Shown here in pieces: positions 1 through 8,853 of a DNA stretch of 64,000 nt. The first letter of the stretch is position 1. Each line of letters opens with the position of its first letter. A program made the position numbers and the translations under genes. The DNA is from Chryseobacterium indologenes (GTDB lineage Bacteria; Bacteroidota; Bacteroidia; Flavobacteriales; Weeksellaceae). The stretch lies in contig LAZY01000078.1 in assembly GCA_001013295.1 (NCBI GenBank), forward strand, positions 186,001 through 250,000. The letters are read 5' to 3'. The notes under the pieces are model-generated. The model worked only from the letters and a program-made list of their open reading frames with translations. It was not told where the DNA came from and did not search any database.

Positions 1-2153
1 ATATTGATCATTCCTGTTGCTCCGGAAACTTCCTGGTTGCTTTGAACGTCAATGATGTTGAAGTTTGCATTTCCTTTATACTTCCAGTTACCCAGTGATA
101 CCATACCTCTAAGTCTCAGGTTAGCAAATGGTCTTGCTTTAGTTTCCAATTCAATACCCTGGTGAAGCTGCCCAACATTCAGCGCATTGTAGAAATAAGC
201 ATTTCCTTGCTTCAATTGAGGGAAGTTGGCTACATCTGCCGCTCCTGCATTGAATGTTCTGGAAATAAATCGATCATCCCACTGTGTTCTGTAAGCGTTG
301 ATATTAACGTCGATATAACGGGATTTGAACCCATATCCTAATTCTATAGAGAAAATTCTTTCGTTCTTCGCATCGTTATAGATATTCTGGTTAGATGGGA
401 ATAATGCGTTGAATAAAGGCTGTCTCGAAATAACTCCTGTATTGAAAAACACATTGTGATGCTCATCAATATTATAGTTAGCTCCTCCTTTTACGATATA
501 ACCCGTTTTGTTATACCATTTGGTTTCCTGATTTTCCGGAGTATACAGCATATAATCTCTTCTCTTATAAGACTGCTGAGAAACCGATCCCTGAACAGAA
601 GCACTTAGTTTTTCGTTGCTATATTCAATCATTCCGTAAGCTCCTGCCCATCTTACCAATCCTTCGTTGTAGATCGATACTTTCTGAGCGTTGCTTAGCT
701 TCGTAAGAGGCTCTGGTTTTACAGTTTGGTTGATATAATATCCTTTAGGAGCATTAGTTGTATTTGGAACAAATAAAGCATCAGACCCTAACATATCAGT
801 AACGATGTCATAAAGGGCTCCTTTATACGTTTTAAGATCAATACCTCCGTTAAAAGTCCAGTTATTTTTCTTGTAATTAAGATCTGCAATAGCCCCATAC
901 CAGTCGTGAGAGTTGATACTTTGCTTTCTTACAATTCCAGTCGTCCCGTTCAAAGTAGCTACATATTGTCCATTGTAGTCACCAGGAGATCCTGCTGGAG
1001 CATTAAAGGTTCCTTTCTGGAAAGTATTTCCATTATAGTCAGTCACCATGCCACCTCTGTTGTAGCGGTAGATCATATCCCAATTGATCGTACCGTCACC
1101 ACCTGCGCCATAATTCATGAAATTCATGGTTTGTCCGCTGGCATTTTTAATAGAACCGTTAAGCCCGGTACCACCACCACCACGTCCCCAAGAACCATAC
1201 ACTACTGTAGATAGCTTCAAAGCATCGTTAATGTTCCAGTCCCAGTTTAATGAGGCAATAGGTTTATGATAGAAGTTAGGTGCCAGGTTGAACTGAGATC
1301 CGTTCAGCATCCCGGTTTGTGGATTGTATCTTCTTCCGTAAGTTTCAAATTGCTGTAAAGTAGCTACATTAGCTCCGGTTGCAGAAGATCTTCTGGTATC
1401 GTGTACCTGTGGTGCACCCGTTGCAATTAAATTGAACGCATGTTTTTCATTCGGCTTAAATCCGGTAGAGAAAAACCATGAATAGCCTTCTCCTTTTGTT
1501 CCGTTGATATAACCATCACCTTGCCAACGGGAAAGCAGTACTGTTGTTGCCCACTTGTTCTTTAATCCAGAAGAGTACATCGCTGATAGTCTGGAATAGT
1601 TATCATTACCTACTTCTCCTTTTATCATTGCTTTTTGCTCAGAATCGGTAGCTTTGGTGGTAATGTTTATCGTTCCTCCAACAGAAGGAACAACAAATTT
1701 AGAGGCTCCCAGACCTCTCTGAATCTGAATAGAGCTGGCAATATCCGCCAATCCAGTCCAGTTAGACCAATACACGGTACCTCCCTGCATATCATTTACG
1801 GGCTGCCCGTTGATGATCACTGCAATGTTGGCCCCATCAAAACCTCTCATGTTAATTCTACTGTCTCCAAATCCGCCACCTACTTTGGTAACGTACACAG
1901 ATGGGGTAGACTTCATAATTTCAGGGAATTCTCTGTTTCCCAGTTTTTCCTGGATTTCTGCCGATTTAATGGTAGAAACGGCAACAGGAGTTTTTCTTTC
2001 TTTGGCTGTTTGGGAAAGGTTTCTACCTACCAACATCACCTCGTCAATGGATTTAGATTTTTCCAGCGAATCCTTCGTACTCTGCCCGTAATATAGGGCG
2101 GCCGTAGGCAATACAAGCGCTATAATTAGACGCTTTTTAAAAATAATGCTCAT
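1..2153 (-). CDS. TonB-dependent outer membrane receptor (5' part; gene runs off the window)
   Basis: The minus strand is open from an ATG at 2151-2153 to the window edge, so about 717 N-terminal codons are present and the C-terminal end is missing. A hydrophobic signal peptide ends near ALYYGQ. Next comes a plug domain with readable motifs: TPSVYVTKVGGG, RINMRGFDG, IAVIINGQPVND and IQRGLGASKF, then SVGGTINI. The aromatic-rich remainder fits an outer membrane beta-barrel. No CarboxypepD-like N-terminal extension precedes the plug. Family knowledge makes it a TonB-energised importer in the outer membrane; the substrate cannot be told, because no SusD-like partner or iron/vitamin gene is visible. 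Several antisense frames over it are shadows. Confidence 0.93.
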   Translation of the reverse strand, partial: MSIIFKKRLIIALVLPTAALYYGQSTKDSLEKSKSIDEVMLVGRNLSQTAKERKTPVAVSTIKSAEIQEKLGNREFPEIMKSTPSVYVTKVGGGFGDSRINMRGFDGANIAVIINGQPVNDMQGGTVYWSNWTGLADIASSIQIQRGLGASKFVVPSVGGTINITTKATDSEQKAMIKGEVGNDNYSRLSAMYSSGLKNKWATTVLLSRWQGDGYINGTKGEGYSWFFSTGFKPNEKHAFNLIATGAPQVHDTRRSSATGANVATLQQFETYGRRYNPQTGMLNGSQFNLAPNFYHKPIASLNWDWNINDALKLSTVVYGSWGRGGGGTGLNGSIKNASGQTMNFMNYGAGGDGTINWDMIYRYNRGGMVTDYNGNTFQKGTFNAPAGSPGDYNGQYVATLNGTTGIVRKQSINSHDWYGAIADLNYKKNNWTFNGGIDLKTYKGALYDIVTDMLGSDALFVPNTTNAPKGYYINQTVKPEPLTKLSNAQKVSIYNEGLVRWAGAYGMIEYSNEKLSASVQGSVSQQSYKRRDYMLYTPENQETKWYNKTGYIVKGGANYNIDEHHNVFFNTGVISRQPLFNALFPSNQNIYNDAKNERIFSIELGYGFKSRYIDVNINAYRTQWDDRFISRTFNAGAADVANFPQLKQGNAYFYNALNVGQLHQGIELETKARPFANLRLRGMVSLGNWKYKGNANFNIIDVQSNQEVSGATGMIN

Positions 2154-2676
2154 GAAATAAACTAGCGTGTTTGAGTTTGAGGCTGCAAAGATGAAAATTT
2201 ATTTTTGAATAGAGTATTAAATCTTCATGACGTGATTTTGTAATTCCTTTACCCAAGCCTTTTTACAGCCCATTTTTACAGCCTTATTAATTTTATGTAA
2301 TATTTTAATTTATAATCTGTTATAGGAGTGAAATAGAATAAAATAAATGGATATATGGAATACGGATAATTATTTTCTGACATGATATAGATCAGTCATT
2401 CCGCTTTTATTTGTTTTTGATTATAAACATTATTCATGCGTAAAATTTGAGAAGTTTATAATCAATCAGAACTTTTTGTAAATGTAAATTCCTATTTTGA
2501 TACGGCAATATTTAATCAATCTCAATAATTCTTTTTAAGCGAGTATATATTTATGAAGCTTCTTCATTTCACTTCGTTATGTTCAGAATGACAGCGCTTT
2601 AATAATAAGATGTTAGATCAGTGCAAAACGGTATCTAATTACCAAAGATAATTTTAAAAAAAAGATTCTACAAAAA
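2154..2676. other. Intergenic region, no gene seen
   Basis: About 520 bp of AT-rich sequence lies between the divergent receptor gene and the tRNA promoter. I see no credible coding frame. Positions about 2557-2600 hold a stretch containing CTTCGTTATGTTCAGAATGA, of a kind I associate with dispersed repeats in flavobacteria; only this copy was noticed here. Confidence 0.6.
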
Positions 2677-2707
2677 TTTGCAAATATCATTAAAATACTT
2701 ACTTTTG
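2677..2707 (+). promoter_or_regulatory. Bacteroidetes-type promoter of tRNA-Ala
   Basis: TTTG at 2677-2680, 19 bp, then TACTTTTG at 2700-2707 matches the TTTG-N(18-19)-TAnnTTTG pattern of the primary sigma factor in this phylum. It lies 15 bp upstream of the mature tRNA 5' end. Confidence 0.8.
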
Positions 2708-2722
2708 TACCGCTTCAAAAAG

Positions 2723-2796
2723 GGGGGATTGGCGCAGTTGGCTAGCGCGTTTGACTGGCAGTCAAAAGGTCACGGGTTCGAATCCCGTATTCTCCA
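2723..2796 (+). tRNA. tRNA-Ala (anticodon GGC)
   Basis: A full cloverleaf can be drawn. The acceptor 2723-2729 pairs with 2789-2795, the D stem is GCGC/GCGC, and the anticodon stem TTTGA/TCAAA carries loop CTGGCAG with GGC at 2757-2759. The T arm is ACGGG-TTCGAAT-CCCGT. Pair 3-70 is G-U, the alanine identity element, which agrees with the anticodon. Discriminator is A73. The 3' CCA is not encoded (CAA follows), as is usual in this group. Confidence 0.95.
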
Positions 2797-2888
2797 CAAT
2801 ATATAAAAGAACTGTAATGTTTTGAATTACAGTTCTTTTTTTATGACCTTAATGTATGTAATCGCAAAGGAAGATGATTCAAATGTTT

Positions 2889-3000
2889 TATTTTAGGAAG
2901 CTAAGAAGTGCGACTTTGTCGCTGAATAAGCTTAGTGGAAATACATTCGCTTAGAAAGAATCAATGAAATTGATTCCATCCTTTGCTCCCTTGAAAATAT
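2889..3000 (+). repeat. Dispersed ~110-bp intergenic repeat, copy A
   Basis: The element begins ATTTTAGGAAGCTAAG. It has a small hairpin GCGAC-TTT-GTCGC (2910-2922) and a hairpin GAATCAAT-GAA-ATTGATTC (2958-2976), and ends in CTTTGCTCCCTTGAAAATA. Related copies lie at 48735-48856 (minus) and 59770-59873 (plus), with a hairpin-only copy at 48581-48599. The rest of the 2797-3199 gap shows no gene. Confidence 0.7.
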
Positions 3001-3199
3001 GAGATAAGAGGCTAAAAACTTTGCGTGAAATTAAATTCCATAAATAATTCCCCCAAGCTTTTGAGACTGATCTAAGAAAGATTATTTGAGCGTATTATTT
3101 TAGAGAATTAGAAGACCCGAAACTTTTTGTACATTTAGGCTGAATAAAAAACCTAAAAAAGAACTGTAAACCTTCTTTTTAGAAAACTATAACCTGAAT

Positions 3200-4123
3200 A
3201 TGAAATTAAATATTCTCAATTCATTAGCTGTTTTTAAAAACGGCCTTATTTCAAATAAGTTATTGGGGGCTTTTCTTATGATAACTTTTTTCTTTGCTAC
3301 TAATCCGGTGTCGGCGATGTCTTCAGACTTTACGGTCAAAGAAGTAAAATTTGTTAGTGAAGGAGTTTCGCTTGCGGGAACAATTTTTAAACCTGACCAT
3401 GCTTTTGCGGCTGTTGTCATTGTTCATGGTTCCGGACAGGAAAAGAGAATGACAGAATTTGCAACCCTTTTGGTAAAAAACGGGATTGCTGTTTTGACGT
3501 ATGATAAAAGAGGAGTGGGAGAGTCCGGGGGTACTTATGCAGGACCGGAAGTAGGAACTAATAATGTTGATTCTTTAAATCTCAACCTTTTGTCATCAGA
3601 TGCGAGTGCTGCAGTGAATTTATTATCTAAAAATTTGGTAGGTAATAAGATTCCAATCGGGTTGATTGGTGGGAGTCAGGCAGGCTGGATCATCCCTTTA
3701 GCTGCCAGAAAAAATAGGAATGTTAAATTTATGACCATATTCAGTGGGGCACTTATCACTGTAAAAAAACAGCTTCGGTTTCAATTTTATACCAATGGAA
3801 ATTCAAAATTCTGGGATACCCATACAGAAGAAGATGCACGACAACATATCATGAATGATCCGGATAAATATGAGTTTGTAGATACAGATCCTTATAATGA
3901 CCTTTCACAATTATCGATTCCCGGACTATGGATTTTTGGAGGTCAGGATATACAGGTTCCCGTTAATCTGTCTATTGAATATTTAAATACTTTAAAGGCT
4001 GCCAGGAAACCTTACGACTATAAACTGTATCCGAAATTAGGACATAATACCGCTTTCTCAAGCTCTGATGAACCTGTCAGGTATGCTATCGAATGGATGA
4101 AGAATATAAAGTTAACCAAATAA
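3200..4123 (+). CDS. Secreted alpha/beta hydrolase
   Basis: 307 aa. A long N-terminal segment with a hydrophobic core (about residues 20-40, ending NPVSA) looks like a signal peptide or anchor, so the enzyme probably acts in the periplasm. The alpha/beta hydrolase fold is shown by VVIVHGSGQEK (oxyanion loop), TYDKRGVGES, the nucleophile elbow GGSQAG (Ser), the acid-containing strand LWIFGGQDIQVP (Asp) and KLGHNTAF (His). Such enzymes hydrolyse esters or peptides; the substrate is unknown. It stands alone between the tRNA and a convergent gene. An antisense frame over its start is a shadow. Confidence 0.85.
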   Translation: MKLNILNSLAVFKNGLISNKLLGAFLMITFFFATNPVSAMSSDFTVKEVKFVSEGVSLAGTIFKPDHAFAAVVIVHGSGQEKRMTEFATLLVKNGIAVLTYDKRGVGESGGTYAGPEVGTNNVDSLNLNLLSSDASAAVNLLSKNLVGNKIPIGLIGGSQAGWIIPLAARKNRNVKFMTIFSGALITVKKQLRFQFYTNGNSKFWDTHTEEDARQHIMNDPDKYEFVDTDPYNDLSQLSIPGLWIFGGQDIQVPVNLSIEYLNTLKAARKPYDYKLYPKLGHNTAFSSSDEPVRYAIEWMKNIKLTK

Positions 4124-4243
4124 GAAACTTTTGTTGTGAGTGTCCCGGCTTTCCTTATATATAATAGGAATCTAAAAACGAATACCAATTCAAACTAGAA
4201 ATCTTTGTAAAAGGATCTATAAATGAATTTGATTATGCCTCGA

Positions 4244-4816
4244 TTATTGAAGTTGTTTGGGTTTCTTTTGCTGGGCTGCCTGTTCAGCAATTTCATCAAT
4301 ACGCTTTTTTCTGGTTTCCGGACGTTTTGCCAATACAATCCATTGCAGGATGATCTTTTTTCCGGATTTGCTAAGACTTAGAAAATACTCCTTTGCGCCT
4401 TGATGGAGCCTAAATGCTTCTTCCAGATCTTCCGGAATGATCAGTTCTTCAACACTGTCTAATATCGTCCATGAACCATTTTGTTGAGCTATTTTAATGG
4501 TGTCATACCCGGCTGGCATCATTAATTTATTATCTATAAGTTTCTTCACTTTTTCTTTATTGATTTTCGACCAGGTACCGTTGGGCTTACGTCTGCTGAA
4601 CAACTGTACAAATGAATATTCATCAACTGTTTTTCTTGTGCTGTCAATCCATCCGAAACAAAGGGCTTCATCTACCAATTCACTCCAATGGACGGTAGGC
4701 AAATCAGATTTTATAGTGTTGCAGACAAGCCATACGGATTGTTCTGTCTGATGATTTTGCTCCAGCCATTGCCTCCATTCCGTTTTTGTGTTCAGATGTA
4801 TAGTCTGTCTTTCCAT
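4244..4816 (-). CDS. YdeI/OmpD-associated (OmdA) family protein
   Basis: 190 aa, no signal peptide, so cytoplasmic. The N-terminal half has the family's pattern: WRQWLEQNH, SVWLVCNT, WSELVDEALCFGWIDS and a basic RRKPNGTWSKIN segment. The C-terminal half has the OmdA-type helical region with KRPETRKKRIDEI. Members are called bacteriocin-protection proteins by analogy, but their biochemical role is unclear. It is convergent with the upstream hydrolase gene and divergent from the HD hydrolase gene. The family call is good; any function is not established. Confidence 0.8.
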   Translation of the reverse strand: MERQTIHLNTKTEWRQWLEQNHQTEQSVWLVCNTIKSDLPTVHWSELVDEALCFGWIDSTRKTVDEYSFVQLFSRRKPNGTWSKINKEKVKKLIDNKLMMPAGYDTIKIAQQNGSWTILDSVEELIIPEDLEEAFRLHQGAKEYFLSLSKSGKKIILQWIVLAKRPETRKKRIDEIAEQAAQQKKPKQLQ

Positions 4817-4954
4817 TTCAATCTGTATTAATTATTAAGTTCAACTTATAATGTAAAATTAAGAAAGGTTCATGACAACTACCTGTCAGTAGGATAAAAA
4901 GTAAGTATAGAATATTCATTTAACAGAACTTTTTTTATATTTGATAAAAAAGCA

Positions 4955-5395
4955 ATGAGTTTACATTTACTTGAAAAAGCAATTTCTATTGCCACACAAG
5001 CGCACGCAGGCCAAACGGACAAATCAGGGAAACCTTATATTTTACACGTATTAAGAGTAATGATGAAAGGTAAAACAGAAGACGAAATGATCTGTGGCAT
5101 ATTACATGATCTGGTAGAAGACACCGATTGGTCTTTTGAAAAACTGAAAGAAGAAGGATTTCCGGAAACTGTCATCAACGCTCTAGAGCTGGTTACAAGA
5201 AAAAATAATGAGCGCTATTCTGATTTCATTGAAAGAATTGCCGGGAATGATTTGGCGATCAGAGTAAAATTAAATGATCTTGAAGATAATATGGATGTTC
5301 GCCGATTAAATAAAGTGCTGGAGAAAGATGCCGAAAGACTTTCCAAATATATCAAAGCTTATAATTATTTAAAAAGTATACCTTCCAATCCATAA
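4955..5395 (+). CDS. Small HD-domain hydrolase (Mesh1/SpoT-like)
   Basis: 146 aa, a single HD domain. Metal-binding motifs are readable: AHAGQ near residue 18, YILHVLRV, the HD pair in GILHDLVEDTDW, and KLNDLEDNMD. This matches the hydrolase half of RelA/SpoT enzymes and the small alarmone hydrolases (Mesh1 type), which cleave (p)ppGpp or related nucleotides. No synthetase domain is present, so hydrolysis is the likely activity. A TATATTTG box at 4936-4943 lies only 11 bp before the ATG, so if it is used the leader is very short. Confidence 0.8.
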   Translation: MSLHLLEKAISIATQAHAGQTDKSGKPYILHVLRVMMKGKTEDEMICGILHDLVEDTDWSFEKLKEEGFPETVINALELVTRKNNERYSDFIERIAGNDLAIRVKLNDLEDNMDVRRLNKVLEKDAERLSKYIKAYNYLKSIPSNP

Positions 5396-5549
5396 AAGCA
5401 TCCCTTAGCTGGGCGAATTGTATTCCTTCAGGTTTCTGTTTGTAGTTTTATGGTGACTCTTACGATTTCCTTTCCTTATAATTTTGCAGGTAAAAATAAT
5501 AACAGTCGCAATATACATTACGACTGTTATTGATGAAATCAGATTTTTA

Positions 5550-6236
5550 TTATAAACTTCTGGATCTGGCTACTCCCAGAAGATAGATAAGATGCGAATA
5601 CATACTTCTTTTTACAGATTCTACCTTTATTTCCCCTGTAGATTGGTTGATCGTGGTTATTATATCAGCATTGCACTGTCCGCCAATGTCACCAACTCCT
5701 AAATAATTGGCGGCATTCGGATTCAGATAAGTAATTCTTGGATAATCAGGGGCTTTCTGATCAGCAGTGGGCTGAACACCATTAATGTACCCTTTATTGT
5801 CCACATACCGGGCCCTCCACGTCCCTAGGAATCTTCCGTTTGAGGTATCAAGGTTTTGGCCTACTATAATTTTAGTATCTACAGGATTGACGAATCCAAG
5901 GCATGAAGTATAATGATTTAACGTGACTGTACAGGAAGAAGCATTGTCAGAAGGTGAAAAGCATTTTCCTTCATATATTGTAAGTCTTTGCTCAGCAGAG
6001 GTTGTTGAATTATTTAATAAAGCTTTCGGAGAAAAAATTTCTTCAGGGGAGATCAATGATAGGACTCCTTGAGAGTCGGCTGCAACAATTTGATTTTCAG
6101 CATTTGAAAGTCCTCTTACCCTTACCAGGCCATTTACATCTAAAGTTTGAGTAGGATTATTTGTGTTTATTCCTACCTGGGCGCTTAAACTACCACACAC
6201 TACCAGTACGGACAAAAAGAATGTCTTTGTTTTCAT
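5550..6236 (-). CDS. Secreted protein of unknown function
   Basis: 228 aa. The signal peptide is MKTKTFFLSVLVVCGSLSAQ with cleavage after SLSAQ. It is followed by VGINTNNPTQTLDVNGLVRVRG, a head motif common in flavobacterial surface proteins that often carry tail-fibre-like repeats. No endosialidase chaperone or T9SS C-terminal domain follows. Four cysteines in the body (CFSPSDNASSC, CLGF, GQCNAD) suggest disulfides. I do not recognise the rest. It stands alone and is convergent with the HD gene. Confidence 0.7.
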   Translation of the reverse strand: MKTKTFFLSVLVVCGSLSAQVGINTNNPTQTLDVNGLVRVRGLSNAENQIVAADSQGVLSLISPEEIFSPKALLNNSTTSAEQRLTIYEGKCFSPSDNASSCTVTLNHYTSCLGFVNPVDTKIIVGQNLDTSNGRFLGTWRARYVDNKGYINGVQPTADQKAPDYPRITYLNPNAANYLGVGDIGGQCNADIITTINQSTGEIKVESVKRSMYSHLIYLLGVARSRSL

Positions 6237-6626
6237 GTTAAAATTTGAATAGGTTTATTTTTTCACTAATGTAAGAAATATTATATGAAAATAAATAAAA
6301 AATTATTTTAAATGATTTATTAAGGAAATTTTAAAATTAAAATGAATTAATCAAGGTAAATTTTAAATTATATGCATTTAAGGATAACTCAAAAGTTCTA
6401 TAGCTTAAATTTGTTTGAAAAATATTTGTATTTTAGCCGAAATATGTTGGTTTTTAATAAACATATTGGCGAGTAATTAAAATTCAGATAATTTGAATAA
6501 AAAATTAGTAGATTTGCACGGAACAAAAAATAATACATATTAAATAGTACGCTCTGCAGCCTATCTTTAAGGTACGAAACGTTGCGGAGAATAACAGAAA
6601 ATTTTAGGATATAAACTACTGAAACT
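6237..6626 (+). promoter_or_regulatory. Intergenic region with structured 5' leader of the following lipoprotein gene
   Basis: This 390-bp gap is very AT-rich up to a TAGATTTG (-7-type) box at 6509-6516. The box has no well-spaced TTTG upstream (the nearest is 13 bp away). Transcription from it would give a leader of about 100 nt. Within the leader, CTCTGCAGC (6552-6560) can pair with GTTGCGGAG (6581-6589), enclosing a smaller CCT/AGG pairing. No known riboswitch is recognised. Confidence 0.4.
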
Positions 6627-6998
6627 ATGAAGAAACTTTTTTTACTTTTTTTAACGGCATTTTTATTTATCGGCTGCAGCTCAAATGATGATACTATTTA
6701 TGATTATGTAGGAACATGGTCTGGTAGTTATGAAGGGAGTGATAAGGGAGTCTGGAACTTCGTGGTAGATACCAATGGTAAAGTCGTAGGAACCATGCAT
6801 TCCGATACTAATAATGAAAACTATAGTATTTCCGGAAATTTAAGTGAAACAGGAGATCTTAATGCAAAAGTAGGCTTTCCTTCTTCAGGAGGTGATTTCA
6901 GAGGAACACTGAGCACCGATAAAAAAGGAAACGGAACATGGTCCAATTCTCTTCCCACTCCTGCAAAATCAGGAACCTGGAAAGGAACAAAGAAATAA
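6627..6998 (+). CDS. Small lipoprotein
   Basis: 123 aa. A lipobox-type signal, MKKLFLLFLTAFLFIGCSSNDD, with the acylated Cys at residue 17 predicts a membrane lipoprotein. The body is short, glycine- and serine-rich, with repeated GTWSG/GTWS motifs (WSGSYEG, GTWSNS, GTWKG), suggesting a small beta-barrel, lipocalin-like fold. Function unknown. It ends just before the convergent gene at 7035. Confidence 0.7.
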   Translation: MKKLFLLFLTAFLFIGCSSNDDTIYDYVGTWSGSYEGSDKGVWNFVVDTNGKVVGTMHSDTNNENYSISGNLSETGDLNAKVGFPSSGGDFRGTLSTDKKGNGTWSNSLPTPAKSGTWKGTKK

Positions 6999-7034
6999 AA
7001 TGAAAGTCTGCATACTGAATGCAGACTTTTTTAT

Positions 7035-7673
7035 TTATCCAAGAAATCCCATTTGAATTATTTCGTGATTTTCATTCATCAATACTAAAAAATAGAGCAG
7101 GAGATCATCTTCTGAAAAATGCTTTTCAATACGGACTTCTTGCAGATCCTTAACAATAGTTTCCTCTGCATATTCTGTCGTATAATTTTCAGAATCGAGT
7201 TTTATCGTTATCATAACTGCCTTGTCCGCCTTATTTTCTTTATCCAGAGATAAGGCTTGTCCCTGAATTTTAATAGCATCAGCTATATTTTTCTTTTCGC
7301 CAAAACGGAATGCGGTAAGAAGCTTCTTTCCTGCTTCAGTTTTTAATCCGTTTTCAACACTTCGCTGACCTCTTTCGGAAACCATATCCAGATCCTTTAT
7401 TTCAGTCATCAGCTTGGCAAACTTCTGGTAGAGGAGGGGATCACCGGCAGCTCTGATGTACGGATCCAGACTTTTTCTTATCACTTTTCCTATTTTAGAA
7501 CAATGCCCGAATTCCGAACTGTTCTGCCTTACCTTCTCATAAGACGGATTTTTTTTAAAGGCCGCTTTATTGAACCCGCTTTTCTTCCGAACCACATTTT
7601 TCCCGTTCAGATTATAAAATACAAGGTCGCCCACAGCGCCTCTGATCTTGATTAGACTTTCATAGGTGGCCAT
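7035..7673 (-). CDS. Conserved hypothetical protein
   Basis: 212 aa from the chosen start MATYESLIKIRGAVGDLVFY. The frame is open further upstream to an ATG at 7730, but a well-formed promoter (7691-7720) lies inside that extension and would place transcription start after it, so I prefer the internal ATG at 7671-7673. The N-terminus, with RGAVGDLVFYNLNGKNVVR followed by a basic stretch, resembles a short beta-rich module seen in several flavobacterial proteins of unknown role. No signal peptide or membrane segment is seen. Function unknown. Confidence 0.65.
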   Translation of the reverse strand: MATYESLIKIRGAVGDLVFYNLNGKNVVRKKSGFNKAAFKKNPSYEKVRQNSSEFGHCSKIGKVIRKSLDPYIRAAGDPLLYQKFAKLMTEIKDLDMVSERGQRSVENGLKTEAGKKLLTAFRFGEKKNIADAIKIQGQALSLDKENKADKAVMITIKLDSENYTTEYAEETIVKDLQEVRIEKHFSEDDLLLYFLVLMNENHEIIQMGFLG

Positions 7674-7690
7674 ATCATCGAAGTTGGCCT

Positions 7691-7720
7691 CAAATATACC
7701 AATAAATACTGAAAAACAAA
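7691..7720 (-). promoter_or_regulatory. Promoter of the 7035-7673 gene
   Basis: On the minus strand TTTG (7717-7720), 18 bp, TATATTTG (7691-7698). The spacing is the same as in the his promoter. It implies a 5' leader of about 10-15 nt before the ATG at 7673. Confidence 0.7.
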
Positions 7721-7820
7721 ACTTTAACATATATTTATAATATAGTTGTAGTATAGTTATATTATAATTAAAATATAAAATGTATATTTGTCAGGAATTA
7801 CTTAATCAAGTATAAATCAG

Positions 7821-8399
7821 ATGAATATGGGAACGGGATTATTTCAGAAAAAAATGAGAATAAAGCAGCTGGCTGTTGTACTGGTTGCTTCTGCTTTTGT
7901 GGCTTCCTGTGGTGCTTCCAAAAGTGCTTCTGCCAACAAGAAATCCGGATCCAAAACAGTATCCAGACCTGAAAATCTCAGAAAGCTGGATTCCAGATTT
8001 GATGGTAAAGTGGCAAGATCTATCAATGATGTCCTGAAAGATGCTGAAAAATACCTTGGTACCCCATATAAATTTGGCGGAAATACATCATCCGGCTTCG
8101 ACTGTTCCGGATTTACCGTAAAGGTTTTTGAAGAAAATAATTTTAACCTTCCAAGACGGTCTTCTGATCAGGCTGAAGCAGGAAAAAATATTGACATCAG
8201 CGATGTAAAACCCGGAGATCTTCTGTTTTTTGCTACAGCGGGCGGAAGCAGAGTATCCCATGTAGGGATTGTTCATGATGTTGGACCTGACGGGGAAGTG
8301 AAATTTATTCATGCCTCGACTTCCAAAGGTGTTATTATCTCCTCTCTGAATGAGAAATACTGGAACAAAGCATACCTTCACGCCCAAAGAGTTTTATAA
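7821..8399 (+). CDS. NlpC/P60 (C40) cell-wall peptidase, lipoprotein
   Basis: 192 aa. Lipobox FVASCGAS (Cys30 from this start) predicts membrane anchoring. An ATG at 7854 (MRIKQLAVV) would give a more usual signal length and is an alternative start. The NlpC/P60 domain covers about residues 75-190, with catalytic Cys95 in GFDCSGF, His in SRVSHVGIV and the third polar residue in FIHAST. Family members cut peptidoglycan stem peptides. A TATATTTG box at 7783-7790 could drive it. The LytTR gene follows 19 bp after the stop and may be co-transcribed. Confidence 0.9.
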   Translation: MNMGTGLFQKKMRIKQLAVVLVASAFVASCGASKSASANKKSGSKTVSRPENLRKLDSRFDGKVARSINDVLKDAEKYLGTPYKFGGNTSSGFDCSGFTVKVFEENNFNLPRRSSDQAEAGKNIDISDVKPGDLLFFATAGGSRVSHVGIVHDVGPDGEVKFIHASTSKGVIISSLNEKYWNKAYLHAQRVL

Positions 8400-8418
8400 G
8401 AAATCTTTGCAATAATCC

Positions 8419-8745
8419 ATGAAGAACAGAACCTTTGCCTTCATCAGGACAGATAAAAAGCTGATTAAACTTTTCTTTAAAGAAATAACGATCATTAAAG
8501 GCCTTGGGAATTATGTAGAAGTACATACCATACACCAGAAAAAATACATTTATTACAAAAGCCTCAAAGATCTTATCGAAAGCCTGCCGGAAGAATTCAT
8601 GCGGGTCCATCATTCCTATATTGTCAACCTTACCAATATTGATTCTTTTGAAGATAATCAGCTGGTATATGGTGATTTGAAAATTACAGTGGCTAAAAGC
8701 TATAAAGAATGTCTTACTAATGCTCTCAGCCAGATGATGCTCTAA
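8419..8745 (+). CDS. Stand-alone LytTR DNA-binding protein
   Basis: 108 aa, almost entirely a LytTR domain: IKLFFKEITIIKGLGNYVEVHT, KKYIYYKSLKDLIESLP, EFMRVHHSYIVNLTNIDSF and LKITVAKSYKECL. LytTR domains bind DNA direct repeats. The usual N-terminal receiver domain is absent, so a two-component phosphorylation input is not encoded here. It sits 19 bp downstream of the cell-wall peptidase gene, which may make it a co-transcribed or autoregulatory partner (inference). Confidence 0.85.
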   Translation: MKNRTFAFIRTDKKLIKLFFKEITIIKGLGNYVEVHTIHQKKYIYYKSLKDLIESLPEEFMRVHHSYIVNLTNIDSFEDNQLVYGDLKITVAKSYKECLTNALSQMML

Positions 8746-8853
8746 AAATAGTCTGCATCAGTAAAAAGTCCATCCACATCAGATTTTGACTGATGTATAT
8801 AAAAAAGTTTTTATTCATTTTCCATTCTCCTAGCTTTATAAAAAGATTAAGCT

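Noticed and set aside
1635-2096. Plus-strand frames of about 90-150 codons opposite the TonB receptor
   Set aside because: They are antisense to a clear plug-domain coding sequence and have unlikely composition.
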